Positions 1-7,428 of a stretch of DNA of 43,575 nt are shown piece after piece; within the stretch, counting starts at the first letter, position 1, and every line of letters starts with the position of its first letter. This stretch comes from Gammaproteobacteria bacterium (lineage in GTDB: Bacteria > Pseudomonadota > Gammaproteobacteria > Pseudomonadales > Azotimanducaceae): NCBI GenBank assembly GCA_003247835.1, contig QJYB01000050.1, positions 1-43,575 on the forward strand, in the 5' to 3' direction. The position numbers were made by a program, and so were the translations under genes. The notes under the pieces were generated by a model. That model saw only the letters and a list, made by a program, of their open reading frames with translations, was not told the origin of the DNA and searched no databases.

Positions 1-1
1 T

Positions 2-235
2 GCGGTGGGTCCCTATCAGGACAAGTTTGCCGCGGATGTAGATGCTGAGGTGCTGAAATCTCTGCTCGTCGGCACGGACGAGGCGGAAGCCGTTGGGATC
101 ATCCAGAACTTCATCGGCGGTGGCGGCAAGAACCTGAAGAATCGGATGAGCGAGGAGGCCAGCCCAGCCGAGGTGGCAGACCTTCTTGGTGACGACGAGG
201 AGTACTCGCTGGATAACCTCCGCCGGCTCAGCTGA
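2..235 (+). CDS. C-terminal fragment of an unidentified protein
   Basis: The reading frame is already open at the left edge, and the true start lies outside the window. The GTG at position 5 is internal to the frame and need not be a start. The visible 77 residues are acidic and contain a short glycine run (GGGG), then a DLLGDDEEYSLDNL segment near the C-terminus. I do not recognise a family. The fragment is soluble in character, with no membrane segment. It is followed by about 100 bp without a clear gene and then by the 3' end of the convergent crotonase-fold gene, so it ends its own transcription unit. Confidence 0.55.
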   Translation, partial: AVGPYQDKFAADVDAEVLKSLLVGTDEAEAVGIIQNFIGGGGKNLKNRMSEEASPAEVADLLGDDEEYSLDNLRRLS

Positions 236-341
236 TCGGCGTCTGGTCGTCCGCGACCGGCATTGGTAAGGAATCGATTGTAAGGACGGCGCGCGTCCAG
301 GGAAGGGCCGTCATCGTCGTCGGGCACCCTGCCCGATGGAC

Positions 342-1088
342 TCAGCGGCCTTGGAAATCTGGGGTTCTCTTTTCCTGGAACGCGCGTCGTCCTTCTTTGT
401 AGTCCTCCGAGTCGAAACAGGTGGCTGCCTTGGCCGCTCTCACCGTCAGCGGGGCGTTGCCGGCGATACGCTCCGCATAGGCAATGGTTTCCCGCTCGAT
501 ATCGTCGCGCTCATGGACGAGGTTGACCAGCCCCATGCGGTAGGCCTCTTCGGCGCCCATGAACCGTGCCGAGAACATGATGTCGCGTGCTCTGGCAGGT
601 CCGACGATACGGGCGAGCTTGGCCAGTCCCTCGTACTCGTAGCCGAGACCCAGCCGGGCGGCGGGGATGCCGAAGCGGGAGTCGGGCGTGGCGATCCGGA
701 CGTCCGCCGACAGGGCGGTGGCGAGTCCGCCGCCGATGCAGTAACCCTCGATGAGGGCCAGCAGCGGCTTTTCGAAAGTGGCCAGCCAGCGGTTGGCCCG
801 ACCGGCGATCTTGCCGTACTCATCCTTTTGAGCAGCCGAGGAACGTTTCGTGTCGAATTCCGAGATGTCTGCACCGGAGACGAACGCCTTGCCGCCCGCA
901 CCACGCATCACGGCTACACGAACCGCAGGGTCTGCGGCATAGCTTTCCAGAACGTCGCCGATACCCTGCCACATCTCGAGGGACAGGGCATTGTGACGTT
1001 CCGGCTGGTTGAAGATGAGCCAGCCGATGCCATCGTCGTCGACGCGGCCGATGATCTTGGCCGTCCCGAGATCGAGCGTTCTGGACAT
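342..1088 (-). CDS. enoyl-CoA hydratase/isomerase (crotonase) superfamily protein lacking both catalytic Glu
   Basis: This 248-residue protein has the normal length of a single-domain crotonase. The fold signatures are clear: the oxyanion-hole strand GKAFVSGADISEF (about 67-79), GYCIGGG (about 115-121), and the FGIPAARLGLGY segment (about 139-150) followed by the conserved GLV of the C-terminal part. Crotonases that hydrate enoyl-CoA use two glutamates, located just after the GGG and in the FGxPE motif. Here both positions are alanine (A123 and A143), so ordinary hydratase chemistry is doubtful. CoA binding is still likely. The ATG at 1088 follows a GGAG about 7 nt upstream. The gene diverges from the acyl-CoA dehydrogenase at 1244, which suggests a shared catabolic theme. 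The superfamily call is firm; the reaction is not known. Confidence 0.88.
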   Translation of the reverse strand: MSRTLDLGTAKIIGRVDDDGIGWLIFNQPERHNALSLEMWQGIGDVLESYAADPAVRVAVMRGAGGKAFVSGADISEFDTKRSSAAQKDEYGKIAGRANRWLATFEKPLLALIEGYCIGGGLATALSADVRIATPDSRFGIPAARLGLGYEYEGLAKLARIVGPARARDIMFSARFMGAEEAYRMGLVNLVHERDDIERETIAYAERIAGNAPLTVRAAKAATCFDSEDYKEGRRAFQEKRTPDFQGR

Positions 1089-1243
1089 CGTTCTACTCCG
1101 GTGTGGTCACGCTGAAGGTCGCCCAAGGTACCCGCTCGCCCGCGGCTTGCCAACTGGAGGCGGCGACGTTGCCCTTAGCGATGCGCGCTTTGCCTTGAAC
1201 GGGATAAACCGTGAAACTCCTCTCCCTGCGACGGGAGGGATTC

Positions 1244-2410
1244 ATGGAGTTTCAGACTTCTCACGAGCACCAGTTGATCCGGGATGCGGTCAGGAAGGTC
1301 TGCAGTGCTTTTCCGGACGAGTACTGGGCGGCCAGGGACGAGGCCCACGAGTTCCCCTGGGCGTTCTACGAGGCCATGGCGAAAGCGGGCTGGATCGGGG
1401 TGGCGATTCCGGAAGCCTATGGCGGCAGCGGCCGAGGCATCACGGAAGCCAGCCTGGTGCTCGAGGAGGTGGCAGCCAGCGGTGCTGCGATGAACGGCGC
1501 GACGGCCCTGCACCTGTCGGTGTTCGGCATGCATCCCGTGGTCAATCATGGTGATGAGGCGCTGAAGGAGCGCTTCCTGCCCAGGGTGGCCAGCGGTGAG
1601 CTGCATGTGGCGTTCGGGGTGACAGAGCCCAACGCGGGAACGGACACGACGGCGATCGAAACCTTTGCCCGCCGGGAGGGTGATCACTACCTCGTCCGTG
1701 GGCGCAAGGTCTGGACCACGAAGGCATTGATTGCAGAGCGGGTGCTGCTGCTGGTCCGCACGACACCGCGTGACCAGGTCACTCGCCGCACGGACGGTCT
1801 GACCCTGCTGCTCGCCGAGCTGCAGCGGCCGGAGGTGACCATCTCGCCCATCGAAAAGCTCGGCCGCAACGCGGTGGCGACCTGCGAGGTCGTCTACGAT
1901 GACCTTCCCGTTGCCGTGACAGATCGGGTCGGTGAGGAAGGGAAGGGATTCCGCTACCTTCTGGACGGGCTGAACGCGGAACGGATTCTGATCGCTGCGG
2001 AGGCGCTTGGTATCGGTCGGGCCGCACTGCGTCGGGCGGTGAGTTATGCCAACGAGCGGGTCGTTTTCAATCGGCCCATCGGCAAGAATCAGGGTGTGGC
2101 TTTTCCGCTCGGTGAGGCACGCATGCGCCTGGACGCGGCAGAGCTCATGGTCCGCAAAGCGGCCTGGAAACTCGACAACGGTGAGCCCTGCGGCGCCGAA
2201 GCCAACATGGCCAAGTGGCTGGCAGCGGACGCGGCGTTTCAGGCGGCGGATCAGGCCATACAGACCCACGGCGGGTTCGGCTACGCGAAGGAGTATCACG
2301 TCGAGCGGTACTGGCGGGAAGCGCGACTCATGCGCATCGCGCCGATTTCGCAGGAGATGATCCTCAATTACGTTACGGAACACGTGTTGGGGTTGCCGCG
2401 GTCTTACTGA
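1244..2410 (+). CDS. acyl-CoA dehydrogenase
   Basis: This FAD enzyme (388 residues, typical length) would oxidise an acyl-CoA to its 2,3-enoyl-CoA and pass electrons to ETF. The TEPNAGTD motif (about 127-134) contacts the substrate and flavin. A THGGFGYAKE segment (about 341-350) is typical of the C-terminal helical domain. In MCAD-type enzymes the base is the Glu of the YEGT motif; here that stretch reads RIAPISQEM, with Pro at the base position. A glutamate in LNAERI (E246) instead sits where isovaleryl-CoA and long-chain dehydrogenases carry their base. The reading frame could begin at GTG 1211, but ATG 1244 has a good GGGAGGGA ribosome site ending 3 nt upstream and fits the family N-terminus. 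It lies divergent from the crotonase-fold gene. Confidence 0.93.
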   Translation: MEFQTSHEHQLIRDAVRKVCSAFPDEYWAARDEAHEFPWAFYEAMAKAGWIGVAIPEAYGGSGRGITEASLVLEEVAASGAAMNGATALHLSVFGMHPVVNHGDEALKERFLPRVASGELHVAFGVTEPNAGTDTTAIETFARREGDHYLVRGRKVWTTKALIAERVLLLVRTTPRDQVTRRTDGLTLLLAELQRPEVTISPIEKLGRNAVATCEVVYDDLPVAVTDRVGEEGKGFRYLLDGLNAERILIAAEALGIGRAALRRAVSYANERVVFNRPIGKNQGVAFPLGEARMRLDAAELMVRKAAWKLDNGEPCGAEANMAKWLAADAAFQAADQAIQTHGGFGYAKEYHVERYWREARLMRIAPISQEMILNYVTEHVLGLPRSY

Positions 2411-2431
2411 AGCGTTTGGTAGCGTGGCTTC

Positions 2432-2589
2432 ACGGTGCTGGAGGGATCGCGATACTGTTTTGGCTGCACTCGCTCGGGCGCTCCGCGCTTCCCTCTCTTG
2501 CCGAGCTTGCCTTGCTGCGCAAGTCAACTCGCCGCGCTCGGCCTCGCTTCACGTTCCGCAAAACAGTACCGCGATCCCTCCACCACCGT
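2432..2589 (+). repeat. structured intergenic repeat, copy A
   Basis: Two 31-nt arms, 2432-2462 and 2559-2589, are reverse complements of each other with two mismatches, one of which is a G-U pair if the minus strand is transcribed. They enclose a 96-nt core that is about 89% identical over 95 nt to the core of copy B (3720-3816, opposite orientation). The core holds a small central hairpin, cttgc-tgc-gcaag (about 2511-2523). The arm sequence differs strongly from that of copy B although each copy is self-complementary. The element fills most of the 305-bp gap between two convergent genes. The remaining flanks hold nothing else I recognise. Open frames through it are not credible as genes. 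Confidence 0.8.
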
Positions 2590-2715
2590 ACTACCGGTCT
2601 CAACGGTTTCGTTCGATCGCGCCCGTGCGAGTGCTGAAAAAGCGTCCTGATCCCGGTGCTGTATCACGTCGCCAGCGATTCGATAATGACCATGCGGTCT
2701 GAGCGTGGTGCCGGG

Positions 2716-3474
2716 TCAATCCATGCGGCCGATCCAGGTCTGATGGGCGAGGGCGCAGAGATCGCCGTGCTCGTCGAAGAGGGCGGTGCCGGCGAAGTAC
2801 TTGCGGCGTTCCACCTCGATGGGCCAGCCGACGACGACGTAGTCGGCGTCTGCCGGCACCGGTCGCAGCACCCGGGCCGTCATGCGGCCGAGCATGCCTG
2901 TTCGGACACCGGTGCTGAGCCAGCCGAACTGGCCGGGGCAGTCCAGTGCGGTCCAGACCAGCCGCTCGGGCAGCAACCCCGTCCCGTCGGCGAGTGCGGG
3001 GTGCGGATGCCAGGCGGCTGCAGCGCCGTGGAATCCGGGCACGGGTGCGGCGAACACCCTGAGGCCTTCTCCTTCCGGTACGTCGGCACCGCAGCAGGCA
3101 CAGACCGGATGGAAGCCGTTACCTTCCGGTATGAGGCTGTTCAGTCCGGGTGCGAAGGAGGGTGATTTCTCGCGCGCGGCGAGCGCCATCCCGAATGAAG
3201 GTGGCCGTGGCACATCGAGCACGAGCGTTACCGGTTCCGCTTCGGCGATGAGCACATCCTCGAGGGTCATGGTCAGGTGATTCTCGCCCCTGCACGTTAG
3301 CCGCATGGGTACATCGAGCGGTATGGGTGCCCGCAGCGTCACCTGCACAGCGGCATCCGGGCCACGTAACGCGCCCGGGGGAAATTGCTCCGCAATGGCC
3401 CCCGCGACATAGCCGCCATTGCCCGAAGCCGGCGGGCCTCGAAACCGGTGAGGGATGAGCAACGTATCGAGCAT
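2716..3474 (-). CDS. hotdog-fold thioesterase-like protein
   Basis: This 252-residue protein appears to consist of two hotdog-like halves. The first has an FRGPPASGNGGYVAGAIAE helix region (about 11-29), and the second ends in strands of the VVVGWPIEVERRKYFAGTALFDE type (about 212-234). Between them lies a CACCGAD cysteine cluster (about 124-130), common in uncharacterised relatives of acyl-CoA thioesterases. No acyl-CoA thioesterase catalytic residues can be assigned with certainty, so the enzymatic role is inferred. The gene stands alone, flanked on both sides by inverted copies of the structured repeat. It may act on acyl-CoA esters, like many of its neighbours. Confidence 0.55.
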   Translation of the reverse strand: MLDTLLIPHRFRGPPASGNGGYVAGAIAEQFPPGALRGPDAAVQVTLRAPIPLDVPMRLTCRGENHLTMTLEDVLIAEAEPVTLVLDVPRPPSFGMALAAREKSPSFAPGLNSLIPEGNGFHPVCACCGADVPEGEGLRVFAAPVPGFHGAAAAWHPHPALADGTGLLPERLVWTALDCPGQFGWLSTGVRTGMLGRMTARVLRPVPADADYVVVGWPIEVERRKYFAGTALFDEHGDLCALAHQTWIGRMD

Positions 3475-3692
3475 TGAGCGCCCCTGGCAAAACCCCGAAT
3501 CATACCGGATCCCGCCCCTGGCGCTCAGCGCTCAACCCTCAGGGCAATAGGCTCGAATTGAATCCGCTACCGACTTCAGCGACTGGCGACTGTCGACTGA
3601 CGATCAGCGATGATGAGAGCAGGTTGGTGGTGGCACAGCAGGTGAGCCAGTGCCAGCTGGTTCGGGACGTAACCTAAACCTTGGAAGCTGCA

Positions 3693-3843
3693 GCATCAGC
3701 GGAGTGGTCGATGCGGTTTCCGGAACGTGTAGCGAGGCCGAACGCGCCGAGTTGACTCGCTTGGCGAGGCAAGCTCGGCAAGTGAGGGAAGCGCGGAGCG
3801 CCCGAGCGAGTGAAGAAAACCGCATCGACCACTCCGCTGATGC
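3693..3843 (-). repeat. structured intergenic repeat, copy B
   Basis: This is the second copy of the element, inverted relative to copy A. The arms 3693-3719 and 3817-3843 are perfect 27-nt reverse complements. The 97-nt core matches the copy A core. Its central hairpin, ctcgc-caa-gcgag when read in the copy A orientation, keeps the same pairing as copy A while one T-A pair is replaced by C-G. The arms of A and B share only a loose pattern (GGAG near the outside, TTT next to the core). The rest of the roughly 410-bp gap between 3474 and 3884 (3475-3692 and 3844-3883) shows no gene or clear signal. Confidence 0.8.
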
Positions 3844-3883
3844 GGGAGATGTACAGCCGTTACAGCGGTAGGGGGCAGTCAGA

Positions 3884-5884
3884 TCACGCCCGCCGAGCCA
3901 GCTTCTTCCGCTTGTGCTGCACGTAATCCACCAGAATGTACTCCCCCAGCCGCTCTGGCGACGTGTAGAACACGCGGCCACCGTTGATGCGGGCCACCTC
4001 GTCCATGAAGGCTTTCAGGTAGTAGTTGGCATCGAGCATGAACGTGTTGATGGCGATGCCGCGTGTGGTGCAGTGTTTGACCGCCTTGAAGGTGGCCCGG
4101 ATGGTCTCCGGCGTGGCCGGATAGGCGAACTGAGCCTGACCGTTCTCCAGGTGCGCGGTGGGTTCGCCATCGGAAATCATGATGATCTGTCGTGTCCCGC
4201 CCTTGTGCTTGGCAAGCAACCGTTCGGCGAGGAGCAGGGCGTGCTGCATGTTGGTGCCGAGCACGTATTCGTCCCACTGCAGGTAAGGCAGATCGTGAGG
4301 TTTCAGCTCCTTGGCGTAGGCGGCGAAGCCGATGATGTAGAAGCTGTCCTTGGGGTACTGGGAGGTGATCAGGTTGTGCAGCGCCAGAGCCACCTTCTTG
4401 GCCGCCTGAAAGGATCCCCTGAGCGCCATGGACCAGGACAGATCTACCAGCATGGCGGTGGCTGTCGAGGTGATCAGCTCGCTCTTGTAGATCTCGAAGT
4501 CCTGCGGCTCGAGTCGCACCGGCGTGGCCGGCCCGGTTCGGTCGATGGCGTTCCGCAGTGTCCGGGGCAGGTGCAGGTGAAAGGGATCGCCGTACTCGTA
4601 GGGCTTGGTCTGCTCCAGCCGCTCGCCAAAACGACCTTCCTCTGGCACGGCGTGGTTGCCGAGACTCTGCCGCTTGAGCCGCTCGTAGATCTCACCCAGG
4701 GCCTTCTGGCCGATCATGCGCGAGCCACGGGGGGTCAACTCCCAACGGTCATCACCGGTTGGGCGGATGTAGCCGGCTTCCTCCAGGGCTTTGAGGAGCT
4801 CGTTCAGTTTATCCAGATCCTCGGCGGCATCGTCCCCCATGAGGTCCTTGAGCAGATCCCGGTCGATCCGGTCCAGATCGCCACCGCGCTCCGCGCTCTG
4901 CACCTGCTCGATCAGCGAATCCAGCTGCTGCATCTCGTTCATGAGCTCCATGGCGGCGTCCAGTGAAAGCTTCTCGTCGCCGCTGAACCGGTACTGATTG
5001 CCGTCCGGGTTAAGGAACGCCATTTCCTTGGCGAGCTTGGCCAGCTCCGAGTTCATCTCCGGGTCGTTGAACTTGTCGTTCAGCAGCGACGCCAGCTGCT
5101 GGCGCTGTTCCGGAGAAAGTGAGTTCATCAGCGACTGGGCGGCTGCCATCTGCTGCTGCATCTGCTCGAGCAGCTCGTCGAGCGACTGCGGCGGATTGTC
5201 GCCGAACATGTCGCCGAACTCCTTCATGAAGTCGTCGAATCCCGGATCCTCACCCGCGATCTTCTTCACCAGCATGTCGTTCAGCGCCTTCAGCATGTCC
5301 TTCATGCGCTGCATGTCGCCATCGGACAGGTTGTTCACCATATTCTCGATGTTGTTGAAGAACGTGTTCGCCATGGCCTTGCGGAGATCGTTGAGAAGCT
5401 CCAGGAACTTCTTCTGCGCTTCCGGGTTCAGGAATTCGTACTTTTCGAGTTCCTTCACCTGACCGGCGACATCGTCTGGCAGGTCGTTCAGCGTCTGCTC
5501 GTTTCGCTCGGCGACCTTCTTCAGAACGTCAGAGGAAAAATCGTCCGACGGCTTGTTTTTCCACTCGTCGATCCGATCGCGTTCCATATCGAGGATCTCG
5601 TCCAGCTTCTCCTTGAAGTCGTCGAAGATGCTGGACAGGTCGAACTGCTCGAGCCGCTGCCGCTTCTGGTCCCGGAGCCGCTTGAGCATGTCGCGGAGCC
5701 CCTGCATGTAGCCGCCTTGAGGGATCTGCATGCCGCGGGACATGAGGTTGCGCATGGCCCAGCGCAGGTCCCCATACTCCATGAGGTCGTCTGCCAGGGC
5801 CTCCAGGATCTGGTCCGGATCCAGCGGCAGCGACTGACTGCCGTCCCAGGCCGAGAAACGGTGTTTGGGGGCGGGATGACGCAT
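3884..5884 (-). CDS. VWA-domain protein, partner of an AAA+ ATPase
   Basis: This 666-residue protein has a long, Met/Gln/Asp-rich, mostly helical N-terminal region (to about 440) with likely coiled coils, followed by a von Willebrand factor A domain (about 470-650). The metal-ion-dependent adhesion site is complete: DLSWS (D481, S483, S485), T544 in LGTN, and D572 in SDGEP. No signal peptide or membrane segment is seen, so it should be cytoplasmic. The ATPase gene ends 16 nt upstream of its start, and such AAA+/VWA pairs (MoxR/VWA, ChlI/ChlD, CbbQ/CbbO, RavA/ViaA) act together as chaperones or metal-insertion machines. The client here is unknown, since no chelatase or dehydrogenase target lies next to it. 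The family call is firm; the function is inferred. Confidence 0.88.
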   Translation of the reverse strand: MRHPAPKHRFSAWDGSQSLPLDPDQILEALADDLMEYGDLRWAMRNLMSRGMQIPQGGYMQGLRDMLKRLRDQKRQRLEQFDLSSIFDDFKEKLDEILDMERDRIDEWKNKPSDDFSSDVLKKVAERNEQTLNDLPDDVAGQVKELEKYEFLNPEAQKKFLELLNDLRKAMANTFFNNIENMVNNLSDGDMQRMKDMLKALNDMLVKKIAGEDPGFDDFMKEFGDMFGDNPPQSLDELLEQMQQQMAAAQSLMNSLSPEQRQQLASLLNDKFNDPEMNSELAKLAKEMAFLNPDGNQYRFSGDEKLSLDAAMELMNEMQQLDSLIEQVQSAERGGDLDRIDRDLLKDLMGDDAAEDLDKLNELLKALEEAGYIRPTGDDRWELTPRGSRMIGQKALGEIYERLKRQSLGNHAVPEEGRFGERLEQTKPYEYGDPFHLHLPRTLRNAIDRTGPATPVRLEPQDFEIYKSELITSTATAMLVDLSWSMALRGSFQAAKKVALALHNLITSQYPKDSFYIIGFAAYAKELKPHDLPYLQWDEYVLGTNMQHALLLAERLLAKHKGGTRQIIMISDGEPTAHLENGQAQFAYPATPETIRATFKAVKHCTTRGIAINTFMLDANYYLKAFMDEVARINGGRVFYTSPERLGEYILVDYVQHKRKKLARRA

Positions 5885-5900
5885 GTGTCTGCCTCCGGGC

Positions 5901-7316
5901 TCAGCCCGTGTAAGTCGTGGTACCGGCGTGGTCGTACTTGTTCAGCAGCTTGTGCAGGTGCAGGCCTTCGAGCACGAACTCGATGACCGTAGCACGCATG
6001 GTGTCGCTGACGGTGTCGCGATCCGGGAAGATGTCGTTCAGCGCCGGGATGCGCTCGGCGATGCGGGCGTAGTCCTCTGCGGGAGCAACCTCCCCGGTAT
6101 CGACGGATATGCCATCGTTGAAAGCCATGGCGATGGGTTCCAGGTCGTTGACGTCATAGCGCCGGTCGAAGACGGCCTTCACGGCATTCTGAATGATGCG
6201 ACGGGTGATCTTGTCCTCCTGACCTTCCTCCATGGCCTCGAACTCGATCTTGCCCTGCAGCGAGGGAATCACGTACTCGAGGTCGGAGATCCGCGGCACC
6301 ACCTCCGCTTCGCCCAGCCGCAGCGCCCGGCGGAAGGCGTTCGCCACCAGGGCCTCGTAGTTGGAGATGGACGTGCGCACGGACACGCCCGAGCGCTGGT
6401 TGATGTCGGGCGAGCGGCGGGCGTGGTGCGTGATCTCGGCAATGATCTCCTTCATGAAGTCGGGCACTTCCAGGTGATAGTCGCCCAGGTCCAGGACGCT
6501 GGCTTCCTGGTCCATGATGGCGACTTCCTGCTCCACGTCCTCGGGATAGTGGGTCCGGATCTGAGCACCGTAGCGGTCCTTCAGTGGCGTGATGATGCGC
6601 CCGCGATTCGTATAGTCCTCAGGGTTCGCCGTCGCGACGATGAACACGTCGAGCGGCAGACGCACCTTGAAGCCGCGGATCTGCACATCCCGCTCCTCGA
6701 GCAGGTTCAGGAGTCCCACCTGAATACGCTCAGCAAGATCGGGCAGCTCGTTGATGGCGAAGATGCCGCGGTTGACGCGGGGAACGAGACCGTAGTGCAG
6801 GGTCAGCTCGTCGGAGAGATACCGGCCTTCAGCCACCTTGATGGGGTCCACCTCGCCGATGAGGTCGGCGATGGTGATGTCCGGCGTGGCGAGCTTCTCC
6901 GCGTAGCGGTCGTCCCGATGCAGCCAGCGGATGGGAGCCGCGTCACCCTGCTCGGCCATGATCGCCCGGCCTTCGGCGGTGATGGGCTGGTAGGGGCTCT
7001 CCGGAATCTCGGTACCGGCGATCACGGGAGTCCATTCGTCGAGCAGGCTCGTCAGGCTGCGGACGATGCGTGACTTGGCCTGACCCCGCTCGCCGAGAAA
7101 AATGATGTCCTGAAGACCGAGGATGGCATTGGTGAGCTGTGGGATGACGGTGTCGTCGTAGCCGACCACACCGGGGAACAGCGGCTGTTTGTCCCGGAGC
7201 CGGCTGATCAGGTTGCGTCTGACCTCGGCCTTGACCGGCAGGATCTGATAGCCCGAGGCCTTCAGCTCGCCGAACGTTTTTGCCAGGCCTTCCGGTACTT
7301 CCCGAGAATCCGACAT
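5901..7316 (-). CDS. AAA+ ATPase of the magnesium-chelatase/MoxR group
   Basis: This 471-residue AAA+ protein has a Walker A GERGQAKS (about 75-82), a Walker B-like GIFAINE (about 184-190), a sensor-1 Asn in ATANPED (about 228-234) and a probable arginine finger in KDRYG (about 246-250). The Walker B acidic pair is Asn-Glu rather than Asp-Glu. The long insert between Walker A and Walker B, reaching DLIGEVDP (about 151-158), recalls the ChlI group. The frame extends to 7361, but ATG 7316 has a GGAG about 8 nt upstream and gives the natural N-terminus MSDSREVP. It is the first gene of an operon with the VWA protein, and the pair probably forms an ATP-driven remodelling complex. The client is unknown. 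Confidence 0.9.
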   Translation of the reverse strand: MSDSREVPEGLAKTFGELKASGYQILPVKAEVRRNLISRLRDKQPLFPGVVGYDDTVIPQLTNAILGLQDIIFLGERGQAKSRIVRSLTSLLDEWTPVIAGTEIPESPYQPITAEGRAIMAEQGDAAPIRWLHRDDRYAEKLATPDITIADLIGEVDPIKVAEGRYLSDELTLHYGLVPRVNRGIFAINELPDLAERIQVGLLNLLEERDVQIRGFKVRLPLDVFIVATANPEDYTNRGRIITPLKDRYGAQIRTHYPEDVEQEVAIMDQEASVLDLGDYHLEVPDFMKEIIAEITHHARRSPDINQRSGVSVRTSISNYEALVANAFRRALRLGEAEVVPRISDLEYVIPSLQGKIEFEAMEEGQEDKITRRIIQNAVKAVFDRRYDVNDLEPIAMAFNDGISVDTGEVAPAEDYARIAERIPALNDIFPDRDTVSDTMRATVIEFVLEGLHLHKLLNKYDHAGTTTYTG

Positions 7317-7428
7317 CGTCTGCTCCGAACTGCCAATGCTGAGGGTTAGTCTCTCAGGCACCCGGGGCTATGGCAAATGCGCCGCGGCTGCGGGGATTGT
7401 CCGACCAGTCTGATGCTTGGAGCGGAGG

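Noticed and set aside
2432-2589. Integron attC site
   Set aside because: attC sites have conserved outer boxes and variable centres; here the centre is conserved and the outer arms vary. No integrase is seen.
2424-2702. Short plus-strand frames through repeat copy A, and similar frames through copy B
   Set aside because: Their similar peptides are explained by translation of the repeat core; the arms are palindromic and no start signals are present.
2432-3843. Composite transposon made of two IS-like ends around the thioesterase gene
   Set aside because: No transposase is encoded, no target-site duplications are visible, and the terminal arms differ between copies.
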